DNA of 64,000 bases from UBA668 sp040081465 (lineage in GTDB: Bacteria; Actinomycetota; Acidimicrobiia; Acidimicrobiales; Ilumatobacteraceae): the NCBI GenBank assembly GCA_040081465.1, contig JBEBGL010000012.1:1-64000 (forward strand), in the 5' to 3' direction. Within the stretch, counting starts at the first letter, position 1, and the number at the start of each line of letters is the position of its first letter. The notes beneath the pieces are model-generated. The model did no database searches. It saw only the letters and a list, made by a program, of their open reading frames with translations, and was not told where the DNA came from. A program made the position numbers and the translations under genes. Of this stretch, positions 48,036-55,777 are shown piece by piece.

Positions 48036-48608
48036 CTAGTCAGCGCAAGCAGCCCTACGAAACCGCCGAATTCCGCCCATCGGACCCAGATCTGTGAGCC
48101 CGGCGGCACCCAGCACTGGCTCCGGCCACCGCTCGGCAGTGGGTTGTGGTGGTTCGCTGACAACCAGCATTCCGCCTGAAACCAGCAGAATTCCTGCCCA
48201 CCGAGCCGTGATCTCCGGCGCTGCAAAGCTGCGGGCTGTCACGACATCGAAGCTACGTGGTTGTGTTTCGGCCAGTTCTCGCACATCGCCGCTGAAGACA
48301 TCGGTGTGATCGAGACGCAGGGAGCGAACAGCCCTTTGCAGCAAATCTGCCCGACTGCGCCGGCGTTCCACAAGTGTGATCGCAAGTTCTGGTCGTCTGA
48401 CGGCGATTACTAAGCCGGGGAGTCCGCCGCCTGATCCAAGATCGGCAAGCCGTTGCACCGTCGGAGGAAGCGCCGCGACGAACTGTTCGGCGTGCGCCAC
48501 GGCTTCGACCAGCGAGACATCGCCGATCGCACCTCGTTGTTGAATATTGGCGAGCGCGGCCAGCAAGGCAGCGTCGTCGGTCGGTTGCTGAGGCGTTTTG
48601 TCAGGCAT
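48036..48608 (-). CDS. rsmG: 16S rRNA (guanine527-N7)-methyltransferase RsmG
   Basis: 190 aa from ATG 48608, which overlaps the jag stop by eight bases (ATGCCTGA). SAM-binding motif RLADLGSGGGLPGLVIAVRRP, then LVERRRSRADLLQRAVRSL and FDVVTARSFAAPEITARWA. Formerly gidB; conserved next to parA near bacterial origins. Slightly short at the N-terminus relative to family members. Confidence 0.93.
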   Translation of the reverse strand: MPDKTPQQPTDDAALLAALANIQQRGAIGDVSLVEAVAHAEQFVAALPPTVQRLADLGSGGGLPGLVIAVRRPELAITLVERRRSRADLLQRAVRSLRLDHTDVFSGDVRELAETQPRSFDVVTARSFAAPEITARWAGILLVSGGMLVVSEPPQPTAERWPEPVLGAAGLTDLGPMGGIRRFRRAACAD

Positions 48609-49479
48609 TCGCCGGGGCAATGACCACCCGTCGGTACGGGTCATCGCCTTCCGAACGGGTCGAGATGTCCTCGATCGTCGCCAAGGTGTCGTGGATGACC
48701 TTGCGGTCGGCCGACGACATCGGCTCCAGCACCCGCGCCACGCCGGAAGCCTTGACTTCGTCTGCCATCTGGGTCGCAAAGGTGCCAAGCGCGGCGCGGC
48801 GGCGCTCGCGATAGCCCCCAACATCCACGCGCAAGCGCGTGTCGTGATCGCCAAGACGACGTTGTGAAGCAACGCGAGTCAGATCTTGCACTGCCTGCAA
48901 GGTTGTGCCCCGAGGGCCGACCAACAAGCCGAGTTCCTGTCCGTGCACGCGAATCTCGAGGTCTTCGCCGTCAGAGATCAACTCGGTCGTTCCCGTCAAT
49001 CGGAATGCGGTGACCAATTCATCGACAAATCGACGGGCTTCCTCGCCCACTTGTCCTGGATCCACGGTGTGCTCCCCTTCTGGTTTCTTCTTCGGACTGG
49101 GTGTCGTTCTGGTTGCAGTGTCTGCTGAACTACGTGCCGGCTTCGGCTGGCTCTTTGCCGGTCGCGCGGCCTGCTTGCTAGCGGGTTTGCTGGCGGATTT
49201 GCTGGGTTCCTGATCCGAGGCGACCTTTGTGGTCTCGCCCTTGTCACCCTTGTCGGCTCGTTCGGCCCGTTTGCGATCGCGACGGTCGACCTTTTGGCGG
49301 GCCTGCGCCGGCCGTACACGAGCCCGAACCCGCGCCTCACCGCGGACACGGCCAAATAGGCCAGCCTGCGGTTCCTCGAGAACGTCGAACTCGGCGTCTT
49401 CCTCGTGCACACCCAGACGATCGAGCGCGGCATCCTTGGCTTCAGCCAGCGTCTTTCCGGTTGTCTCTACCCATTCCAT
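48601..49479 (-). CDS. jag: Jag/KhpB RNA-binding protein
   Basis: 292 aa from ATG 49479 (MEWVETTGKTLAEAKDAALD). Jag-N domain 1-50, a long charged linker rich in Lys/Ala/Ser/Pro (about 60-150), KH domain (LEIRVHGQELGLLVGPRGTTLQAVQDL) and R3H domain (RVDVGGYRERRRAALGTFA). Follows yidC as in most bacteria. Binds RNA together with KhpA; in other bacteria linked to cell-wall control. Confidence 0.93.
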   Translation of the reverse strand: MEWVETTGKTLAEAKDAALDRLGVHEEDAEFDVLEEPQAGLFGRVRGEARVRARVRPAQARQKVDRRDRKRAERADKGDKGETTKVASDQEPSKSASKPASKQAARPAKSQPKPARSSADTATRTTPSPKKKPEGEHTVDPGQVGEEARRFVDELVTAFRLTGTTELISDGEDLEIRVHGQELGLLVGPRGTTLQAVQDLTRVASQRRLGDHDTRLRVDVGGYRERRRAALGTFATQMADEVKASGVARVLEPMSSADRKVIHDTLATIEDISTRSEGDDPYRRVVIAPANA

Positions 49480-49492
49480 ACTGTCTGACCTG

Positions 49493-50512
49493 CTATTTCT
49501 TCTTTGGAGCGCGGCCCGAATCATCCGGACGAGCGAACCTGCCGCTCGATGGTGGACGGCCCTTCAGGCCGGCGCTGGGGGTTGGTCTGTTCTTGGGCGG
49601 TGTGAAGCGCCCACTGGTAGTCGTGCTGGCGCCGGGCTTCTGGCCCTGCTGCCTGGCGGCAATCGCATCGCGCTTGACTTGGGCAAACATGCCACCGCCG
49701 CCGCCGTCTTTGGCTGCCAACTCGCGGGCTTCTTCACCGGCGCGTTGTGCGGTGCGGCCGAGCGAGTGTTCGCCCTTATAGAAGCGGAAGGTGATGTAGT
49801 AGTTCAGGCCGATGCGGAACACAGCCTGCGCCATGTAATAGATCGCAAGGCCGGTGAGGTAGAAGAACGAGAAGATGCCGAACACGACCGGCAAGTACTG
49901 CATGACCTTCTGCATCGTCGGTGACATCGACGGGGAAGCCTGGTTGCGGCTGGCAATCATGCGCTGCTGAGCGAAGTAGAGCAGGCACAGAGTGGCCACC
50001 AAACCCGTATAAACAAGGCCTTTCACGAACGAATCGCCGACGACGTTGATTGGGCGCACCGACAGATCGAGGCCCCACGACATCATCTCGCTCTTGCCGA
50101 CGAGCGAGCGATAGAGCTCGCTGCCCTTATCGAGGTACTTCGGTACGAAGTTGCCGGCGCTGTCTCTGGCCGTTAGGCCGTACAGGACCTGGAACATGAT
50201 GATGAACACCGGCATCTGCAGCAGCAGAGGCAGGCACGAGGCAAGCGGGTTCACCTTGTGCGCTTGGTACAGCTTCATCATTTCTTCGTTCAGCTTCTGC
50301 CGATCGCCGCGGTACATGTTCTGCAGCTTCCGCATCTCTGGCTGCAGCTTCTGCATCTCGAGCATTCCCTTGGTGCTCTTCAGCACCAGTGGGGAAGTGA
50401 CCAGCATGACGACCAAGGCGATCATCGAGATGGCGACGATGTAGTTGTGGGTGAAGCTGTAGAACCAGGCCAGCAGCCGTGCGGGATACTCGAAGAACTT
50501 GATGGCGATCAT
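49493..50512 (-). CDS. yidC: Membrane protein insertase YidC
   Basis: 339 aa. Start overlaps the yidD stop as ATGA. Short actinobacterial type without the large periplasmic domain: TM1 with FFEYPARLLAWFYSFTHNYIVAI, the conserved SPLVLKSTKGMLEMQKLQPEMRKLQ coiled region, ASCLPLLLQMPVFIIMFQVLYGL, and two further helices (about 190-210 and 225-250). The last 100 residues are Lys/Arg/Pro/Gly-rich and cytoplasmic. Inserts membrane proteins with or without Sec. Confidence 0.95.
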   Translation of the reverse strand: MIAIKFFEYPARLLAWFYSFTHNYIVAISMIALVVMLVTSPLVLKSTKGMLEMQKLQPEMRKLQNMYRGDRQKLNEEMMKLYQAHKVNPLASCLPLLLQMPVFIIMFQVLYGLTARDSAGNFVPKYLDKGSELYRSLVGKSEMMSWGLDLSVRPINVVGDSFVKGLVYTGLVATLCLLYFAQQRMIASRNQASPSMSPTMQKVMQYLPVVFGIFSFFYLTGLAIYYMAQAVFRIGLNYYITFRFYKGEHSLGRTAQRAGEEARELAAKDGGGGGMFAQVKRDAIAARQQGQKPGASTTTSGRFTPPKNRPTPSAGLKGRPPSSGRFARPDDSGRAPKKK

Positions 50513-50775
50513 GATTGGCAGCCCTTATTGGTCGTTGAGGTTGGCGGTGTCGTTGGATTGAGTGAGAGATCTTTGCGCGGGGCCGGCACCGGATCCCAGC
50601 CCGATGGCCCGAAGGGTCGGCAGCGCAAGATGCGGCGCAGTGCCAGCCAAAGTCCGCGGCGCCTGCCGTGCAGTTCCAGCGCCTCTTTGGCATAGGCACT
50701 ACAAGACGGCGTGAACCGGCACGGCGACGGCTTGCCCTCGAACGCCCGTTGATAGGCGTTGATCAGGCGAATCAG
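50509..50775 (-). CDS. yidD: Membrane protein insertion efficiency factor YidD
   Basis: 88 aa. LINAYQRAFEGKPSPCRFTPSCSAYAKEALE and RILRCRPFGPSGWDPVP are the YidD family core (shown here as two motifs, Cys residues at CRFTPSCS). No ATG, GTG or TTG exists in frame near the conserved start; CTG 50775 overlaps the rnpA stop as CTGA and gives a normal-length N-terminus (MIRLINAYQ). Located between rnpA and yidC as usual. Assists YidC in membrane insertion. Confidence 0.9.
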   Translation of the reverse strand: MIRLINAYQRAFEGKPSPCRFTPSCSAYAKEALELHGRRRGLWLALRRILRCRPFGPSGWDPVPAPRKDLSLNPTTPPTSTTNKGCQS

Positions 50776-51107
50776 GCGCGAAGGTTTTTCAGTAGAAGAT
50801 TGAAGTCGAACTGCAGTTCGATCGTCGATCGTGCGGCGGCAGACGGTTGTCCGCCGAACAGATAGTCGCCGGGCGCTAGCTGTCCGTTTGAGGCCGCCGA
50901 GCGCAACATGGCCCGTAACTGCCGTCGCACACGGTTGCGCACTACCGCGGAACCGAACGCGCGACCGAACGCGAACGCCACCCGCGGCGGCGTTTCGCTG
51001 TCTGGAGGATCGAGGAAGTAGGTGCACCACAGCACTCCGGCCCGAGCGCGCCGTCCGTTGGACGCGAAGCGCGTGAAAACGCTGCGCTCTCGGATACGCC
51101 AGATCAA
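50772..51107 (-). CDS. rnpA: Ribonuclease P protein component
   Basis: 111 aa from TTG 51107, which overlaps the rpmH stop as TTGA and gives the usual N-terminus (MIWRIRERSVFTRFASNGRR). Family signature AFAFGRAFGSAVVRNRVRRQLRAMLR (RNR motif). Binds the RNase P RNA and pre-tRNA leaders. Starts with TTG and depends on rpmH translation for coupling. Confidence 0.95.
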   Translation of the reverse strand: MIWRIRERSVFTRFASNGRRARAGVLWCTYFLDPPDSETPPRVAFAFGRAFGSAVVRNRVRRQLRAMLRSAASNGQLAPGDYLFGGQPSAAARSTIELQFDFNLLLKNLRA

Positions 51108-51238
51108 GCGGACAGACTGTGGCGACCCTTGGCGCGGCGGGCCTTCAACACTGCCCGGCCGGCACGGGTGCTCATGCGGTTGCGGAAGCCGTGCTTCTTG
51201 GCACGACGTCGGTTGTTCGGTTGGTAGGTGCGCTTCAC
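51104..51238 (-). CDS. rpmH: 50S ribosomal protein L34
   Basis: 44 aa, GTG 51238 with GAGGAGG five bases upstream, TGA at 51104-51106. Sequence KRTYQPNNRRRAKKHGFRN followed by RMSTRAGRAVLKARRAKGRH is the L34 signature. First gene of the rpmH-rnpA-yidD-yidC-jag-rsmG operon, divergent from dnaA as in most bacteria. Confidence 0.97.
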   Translation of the reverse strand: MKRTYQPNNRRRAKKHGFRNRMSTRAGRAVLKARRAKGRHSLSA

Positions 51239-51443
51239 GCAACCCTCCTCAGGCCACCTCGGTGGCGGTTAAGCAGATCTCCAGGTATCGAAGTATCGCA
51301 AACGCAGCGCCACACAGATTGGCCACTTCGTTACACGAAGAGACCAGACTACGGGCGCGGACCGTCGAATCCCATTCCGAGCTCTCACGTTTTTGGGTCC
51401 GCCAAACACCTGCTAGCGTGCGCCCTTCTCGCACCAACGTGAC

Positions 51444-51476
51444 TTGTCCACATCGTGTGGACAAGCATGTGGACAA
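51444..51476. promoter_or_regulatory. Three DnaA boxes in the dnaA promoter region
   Basis: TTGTCCACA (51444-51452), TGTGGACAA (51456-51464) and TGTGGACAA (51468-51476). The first two form a perfect inverted repeat around TCG. They lie 28-60 bases before the dnaA start codon, so DnaA probably represses its own gene; they may also belong to the origin. The remaining 51239-51443 gap is the rpmH/dnaA divergent promoter region; no other element stands out. Confidence 0.85.
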
Positions 51477-51503
51477 TGCGTGCCGTTTGGGAAGGAGCCG
51501 CTG

Positions 51504-52880
51504 GTGAGCGACCATGAACAGCTGTGGACAGCAGTTGCCCAATTGCTGCGCGCGCAGGTCTCCGAAGCGGTGTGGTTCTCAACCTTTCAAGACGTCGTAG
51601 CCCTCGACAGCGACTCATCGATGGTGCGCGTCAGCGCTCCCAACGCCCACGCCCGCGACCGAATCCTGTCGCGCTACTTGCCGTTGGTCCGCGACGCCCT
51701 CGAAGAGATCGGTGCGGCCCACGTGCAGTTCGTCGTCGAGGTGCAACTCGCCGAGCAGGGTGAGCCCCAAGAGTGGGTGGCCGAGCCACCCGAGCGCGAC
51801 GCCGTAGCTGCGACCGAACCACCCGCGGGTTCCAGCAGCAGCCGGCTCGAGACCGGGGGAATGAACCCTCGCTACACGTTCGAGACCTTCGTCAAAGGAG
51901 CCAGTAACCAGTTCGCGCTGGCGGCGGCCCTCCGGGTGGCTGAAACTCCCGGGCGCAGCTACAACCCGCTGTTCATCTACGGCTCGGCGGGTCTCGGCAA
52001 GACGCACCTGTTGCACGCCATTGGCCACTACGTGCACAACCACTACCAACACGACGTCGTTCGTTATGTCACGACCGAGACCTTCCTCAACGAGTACGTC
52101 GACGCCATCCGAACCAACACGACCGCCAACTTCAAGCGCCGCTACCGCGACATCGATGTGCTGCTGATAGACGACATCCAGTTCATGGAAGGCAAGGAAG
52201 GTCTCCAGGAAGAGTTCTTCCACACGTTCAACGCGCTTCACGGATCCAACAAGCAGGTCGTCATTTCTAGCGACCGGATGCCCGACGCGATCCCGACCCT
52301 CGAGGAGCGACTGCGCGGTCGATTCAAGTGGGGCCTGATCACCGACATTCAGCCCCCAGACCTCGAGACTCGCCTCGCGATTCTGCGCAACAAAGCCGAG
52401 CGCGACCACAGCCCGGTGCCGGCCGACACTCTGGAATTCATCGCCTCGCGCATCACCACCAACATCCGCGAGCTCGAGGGCGCGCTCATTCGGGTGACCG
52501 CCTACGCCAGCCTGAACCACGTGCCGATCAGCATGCACATGGCCGAGGGTTTGCTCGGCGACCTGATGACCGATTCCTACGTAAAGCCGCGCACCGACGA
52601 CGAGATGCTCAGCGAGATCGCGATCATCCTCGGCCACAGCGTCGACGCCCTACGAGGCAAGAGTCGCCAGCGCCCACTTGTCACGGCCCGCCAGATGGCC
52701 ATGTATGTCTTTCGCGAACTCACCGACCTCAGCTATCCGGCGATCGCTCGTCTGTTCGGTGGCCGCGATCACACCACCGTCATCCACGCCGTCGACAAGA
52801 TCCAGCGACTGATGAAGGAACGCAAGCAGATCTACGACCAAGTAACCGACCTTGTGCAGCGGCTGAAGAAGGCTGCCTAA
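51504..52880 (+). CDS. dnaA: Chromosomal replication initiator DnaA
   Basis: 458 aa from GTG 51504 (GAAGGAG six bases upstream). Domain I (LWTAVAQLLRAQVSEAVWFSTF), a short domain II, AAA+ domain III with Walker A YGSAGLGKTHLLHAIGH, Walker B VLLIDDIQFMEGKE and sensor FHTFNALHGSNKQVV, and domain IV with the DNA-binding signature FGGRDHTTVIHAVDKIQRL. Unwinds oriC; flanked by DnaA boxes on both sides. Confidence 0.98.
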   Translation: MSDHEQLWTAVAQLLRAQVSEAVWFSTFQDVVALDSDSSMVRVSAPNAHARDRILSRYLPLVRDALEEIGAAHVQFVVEVQLAEQGEPQEWVAEPPERDAVAATEPPAGSSSSRLETGGMNPRYTFETFVKGASNQFALAAALRVAETPGRSYNPLFIYGSAGLGKTHLLHAIGHYVHNHYQHDVVRYVTTETFLNEYVDAIRTNTTANFKRRYRDIDVLLIDDIQFMEGKEGLQEEFFHTFNALHGSNKQVVISSDRMPDAIPTLEERLRGRFKWGLITDIQPPDLETRLAILRNKAERDHSPVPADTLEFIASRITTNIRELEGALIRVTAYASLNHVPISMHMAEGLLGDLMTDSYVKPRTDDEMLSEIAIILGHSVDALRGKSRQRPLVTARQMAMYVFRELTDLSYPAIARLFGGRDHTTVIHAVDKIQRLMKERKQIYDQVTDLVQRLKKAA

Positions 52881-53148
52881 GCATGTCGTTTATCTTGTGC
52901 ACGACCTGGGGATCACACCCGGCGCGCGGGGGACAACGTCGGCTTGTCCACCGAATCACACAGATGGCATTTCTCGCCTGTGCGCGCGTGTGGAAACCCG
53001 TGTGCACAGACTTTCGCCACCTACGCTGGGCAAACAGTGCTTTGTCCACAATCCACAGCCCTTATTAGTCCTATTAGGTTTTCTACGCACACATGACCTC
53101 AACAACAACTGTGCTCCGCACGACAACAAATCTCCGAAAGGGAACGCT
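52881..53148. other. Probable chromosomal origin of replication (oriC), dnaA-dnaN gap
   Basis: 268 bases between dnaA and dnaN. Contains DnaA boxes: TTGTCCACA at 53042-53050 (full match) and weaker TTGTCCACC at 52944-52952 and TTGTGCACG at 52895-52903, plus TGTGGAAA- and TGTGCACA-type half sites. An AT-richer stretch at about 53060-53085 (TTATTAGTCCTATTAGG) next to the best box is a candidate unwinding element. The site and context match actinobacterial origins. Confidence 0.75.
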
Positions 53149-54243
53149 GTGAAGTTCCGCTGTGAACGTGAAGTACTCGCCGAGGCGCTCACCACTGCTG
53201 GCCGCGCGGCCACTGGTCGCACCGGTGCACTCCCGGTCTTGTCAGGCCTGCGCCTCGAGCAAAAGGGTAACAAGCTCACCATCACTGGTACCGATCTCGA
53301 TCTTACGATCCAGCTATCGATCGAGGTTGGTGGCGATCGCGATGGTGGCGTTGTGCTGCCGGCGCGACTTACCGCCGACATTGTGCGTTCGCTCGGGCAG
53401 GGCAAGGTGGAAGTCTCGGCGGACGGCGAAGAAGTAAGCATCAGCAACGGTCGCTCGAACTTCATGGTGCGCCCACTGAACTTCGATGACTACCCGAAAC
53501 TCCCGTCGCCAGCCAGCAGTTCTGTCACCTTGCCCGCTGCTCAGTTCGGCGACGCACTTCGCCAAGTAGTTCGCGCAGCCAGCACCGATGAAGCTCGTCC
53601 GATTCTCACCGGCGTGATGATGACCGCCGAGGGCGACGGGTTGCGCATGGTGGCCACCGACTCGTATCGGCTCGCAGTTCGCGATCTCGTTGGCCAGCAA
53701 GTGCTGTCGGCCGATCAGAAAGTGCTTGTACCTGGCCGTGCGCTCACCGAGTTGCAACGCCTTGTCAGCGGTGGCGACGACGTCACGATGCGCCTCGGCG
53801 ATCGCGATGCAACGTTCGAGGTTGGCTCGACGCGGTTGACGACCCGCCTGATCGAAGGCGAGTTCCCCAACTATCGCCAGTTGATTCCTGCATCGCATCC
53901 CAACACCCTCACGGTCGAGCGCGAGCCATTGCTGGAAGCCATTCGTCGCGTGAAGATTCTTGCGAAGGATGCAACCCCTGTTCGTCTGCAAATGGGCGGC
54001 GACACATTGCGTCTTACCGCGATCACGCAAGACGTTGGCAACGCGACCGAAGAACTCGACGCGCAGTACAAGGGAAGCGAGCTGACGGTCGCCTTCAACC
54101 CCGACTATCTGGCATCGGGTGTTGAAGCGTGCAACGGAACTTCCGTCACGCTGTTTACGCTCGACGCGCTGAAGCCGGCAGTCGTGCGCGGCGTCGGCAA
54201 CGACGATTACCTCTATCTGCTGATGCCCGTCCGCGTCCCGTAG
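53149..54243 (+). CDS. dnaN: DNA polymerase III beta sliding clamp
   Basis: 364 aa from GTG 53149 (AAAGGGAA upstream). Three clamp domains: MKFRCEREVLAEALTTAGRAA, GVVLPARLTADIVRSL, ARPILTGVMMTAEGDGLRMVATDSYRLAVRD in pattern, LLEAIRRVKILAKD and the C-terminal YLYLLMPVRVP. Ring-shaped processivity factor for polymerase III. dnaA-dnaN-recF order. Confidence 0.98.
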   Translation: MKFRCEREVLAEALTTAGRAATGRTGALPVLSGLRLEQKGNKLTITGTDLDLTIQLSIEVGGDRDGGVVLPARLTADIVRSLGQGKVEVSADGEEVSISNGRSNFMVRPLNFDDYPKLPSPASSSVTLPAAQFGDALRQVVRAASTDEARPILTGVMMTAEGDGLRMVATDSYRLAVRDLVGQQVLSADQKVLVPGRALTELQRLVSGGDDVTMRLGDRDATFEVGSTRLTTRLIEGEFPNYRQLIPASHPNTLTVEREPLLEAIRRVKILAKDATPVRLQMGGDTLRLTAITQDVGNATEELDAQYKGSELTVAFNPDYLASGVEACNGTSVTLFTLDALKPAVVRGVGNDDYLYLLMPVRVP

Positions 54244-54253
54244 GGGATTCGCC

Positions 54254-55339
54254 GTGATTGTCTCGCGGCTCGAGCTGACCGACTTTCGCAATTACGCGAA
54301 CATCGCGTTCGAGTTTCATCCGGGTACGACCGCCGTCGTCGGTTTGAACGGTCAGGGAAAGACGAACCTCGCCGAAGCACTTGCGTATCTGGCGTCGCTC
54401 GATAGCTTTCGCGGCGCACCTGTCGACGCGCTGATCCGTGTCGGCAGCGACACCGCCATCGTGCGCGCGAACGTGGCGCACCCTGATGGTCGCGATGTGT
54501 TGATCGAGCTCGAGATCAATCGTCACGGTCGCAATCGTGTGCAAGTGAACGGCAACAAACTTGGTCGCGCCCGTGAGTTGCTTGGCGTGATGCGCGTCAC
54601 CGTTTTCTCTCCCGACGATTTGCAGCTGGTGAAGGGCTCGCCCGGCGACCGCCGCCGATTCATGGACGACACTCTCGTCGCGACCGCGCTCAAGTACGAC
54701 GCGTTACGCCTCGAACTCGACCGCATCGTCAAACAGCGCAACACACTGCTGAAGCAAGCCGGTGGCCGACTCAACGCCGATGCCGCGACCACGCTGGATG
54801 TGTGGGACACGAAGTTTGCTGAGACCGGCGACCAGTTCGGTAATGCTCGCTTTGAACTTGTGGGGCGCCTGCGGTCAACTGTCGCAGAGGCGTATGAACA
54901 GCTTGCTGATCGACCAAGTGCTATCGAGTTGATGTACGCGCCTTCGTGGCGCGAACTTGGTTTGGCAGGTGCTTTGGCGGCCGCTCGCGATGCCGATGTG
55001 CGCCGCGGCGTCAGCACCGTCGGGCCCCACCGCGACGACGTCGATCTGTTCATCGGGGGATTGCCGGCGCGTACTCACGCATCGCAAGGCGAGCAACGCA
55101 CTCTCGCGCTGGCCCTGCGGCTCGCTGCCCATCGACTCGTTGCTCAGATCGCCGACAGTGCACCGGTGCTTGTGCTCGACGACGTGCTCAGCGAACTCGA
55201 CCCGCAGCGGTGTGCGGCGCTGTTGCACCACCTGCCACCAGGACAGGTGGTTCTGACGACCGCCGGGGTGCTCCCGGAGGCAGCACACCCCAACGCCTTG
55301 ATTCGCATTGAGAACGGCCAACAGCTTCCGACTTTGTAA
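54254..55339 (+). CDS. recF: DNA replication and repair protein RecF
   Basis: 361 aa, GTG start with AGGGGA upstream. SMC-like ATPase: VSRLELTDFRNYANIAFEF, Walker A VVGLNGQGKTNLAEA, signature ARTHASQGEQRTLALALRLA, Walker B PVLVLDDVLSELDPQR. Loads RecA on gapped DNA with RecO and RecR. Directly follows dnaN. Confidence 0.97.
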   Translation: MIVSRLELTDFRNYANIAFEFHPGTTAVVGLNGQGKTNLAEALAYLASLDSFRGAPVDALIRVGSDTAIVRANVAHPDGRDVLIELEINRHGRNRVQVNGNKLGRARELLGVMRVTVFSPDDLQLVKGSPGDRRRFMDDTLVATALKYDALRLELDRIVKQRNTLLKQAGGRLNADAATTLDVWDTKFAETGDQFGNARFELVGRLRSTVAEAYEQLADRPSAIELMYAPSWRELGLAGALAAARDADVRRGVSTVGPHRDDVDLFIGGLPARTHASQGEQRTLALALRLAAHRLVAQIADSAPVLVLDDVLSELDPQRCAALLHHLPPGQVVLTTAGVLPEAAHPNALIRIENGQQLPTL

Positions 55340-55415
55340 TCGCACCGTCAATCTGTAACGGCAATGTCACGCCATATCGCCTGCAGAACGGGCGCGACAA
55401 CTGGCACAGTGTTCC

Positions 55416-55730
55416 GTGATGCACGACGATGAACCGATCCGCTTGGGCGACAGCCTGCACGATGTTGTTCGTTCGCTGCGCCCCGACGGCAACTCGTCCA
55501 GCAGCGCGATTTCGCTCGGCGGTGTTTTCGGTCGGTGGGACGAAGCGGTTGGCGATGCTCTCGCCGCGCATGTGCAACCAGTGAAACTCGACGGCACCAC
55601 CCTTGTCGTGCAGGTCGACGACCCGGCATGGGCAACGCAGTTGAAGTTCCTCGAGTCGACGCTCAAAGAACGACTACTCGAAATCGCCGGCGCCACCATC
55701 GAGCGCATCGACGTACGCGTCGCCCGCTGA
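55416..55730 (+). CDS. dciA: DUF721/DciA-family protein (replicative helicase operator/loader)
   Basis: 104 aa (GTG 55416 or ATG 55419). DUF721 pattern: DEPIRLGDSLHDVVRSLR, VFGRWDEAVGDALAAHVQPVKLDGTTLVVQVDDPAWATQLKFLES in pattern, KERLLEIAGATIERIDVRV. DciA is the ancestral DnaB helicase loader in bacteria that lack DnaC/DnaI, and recF-dciA-gyrB is its usual place in actinobacteria. Binds DnaB encoded at 26992. Confidence 0.9.
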   Translation: MMHDDEPIRLGDSLHDVVRSLRPDGNSSSSAISLGGVFGRWDEAVGDALAAHVQPVKLDGTTLVVQVDDPAWATQLKFLESTLKERLLEIAGATIERIDVRVAR

Positions 55731-55777
55731 CGATCCTTCTGGCGCGGTGTACTCTGCGCGAGCCGAAAGGGGATCTG

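Noticed and set aside
51615..52637. A 340-codon open frame antisense to dnaA
   Set aside because: Shadow of dnaA; composition without recognisable fold.
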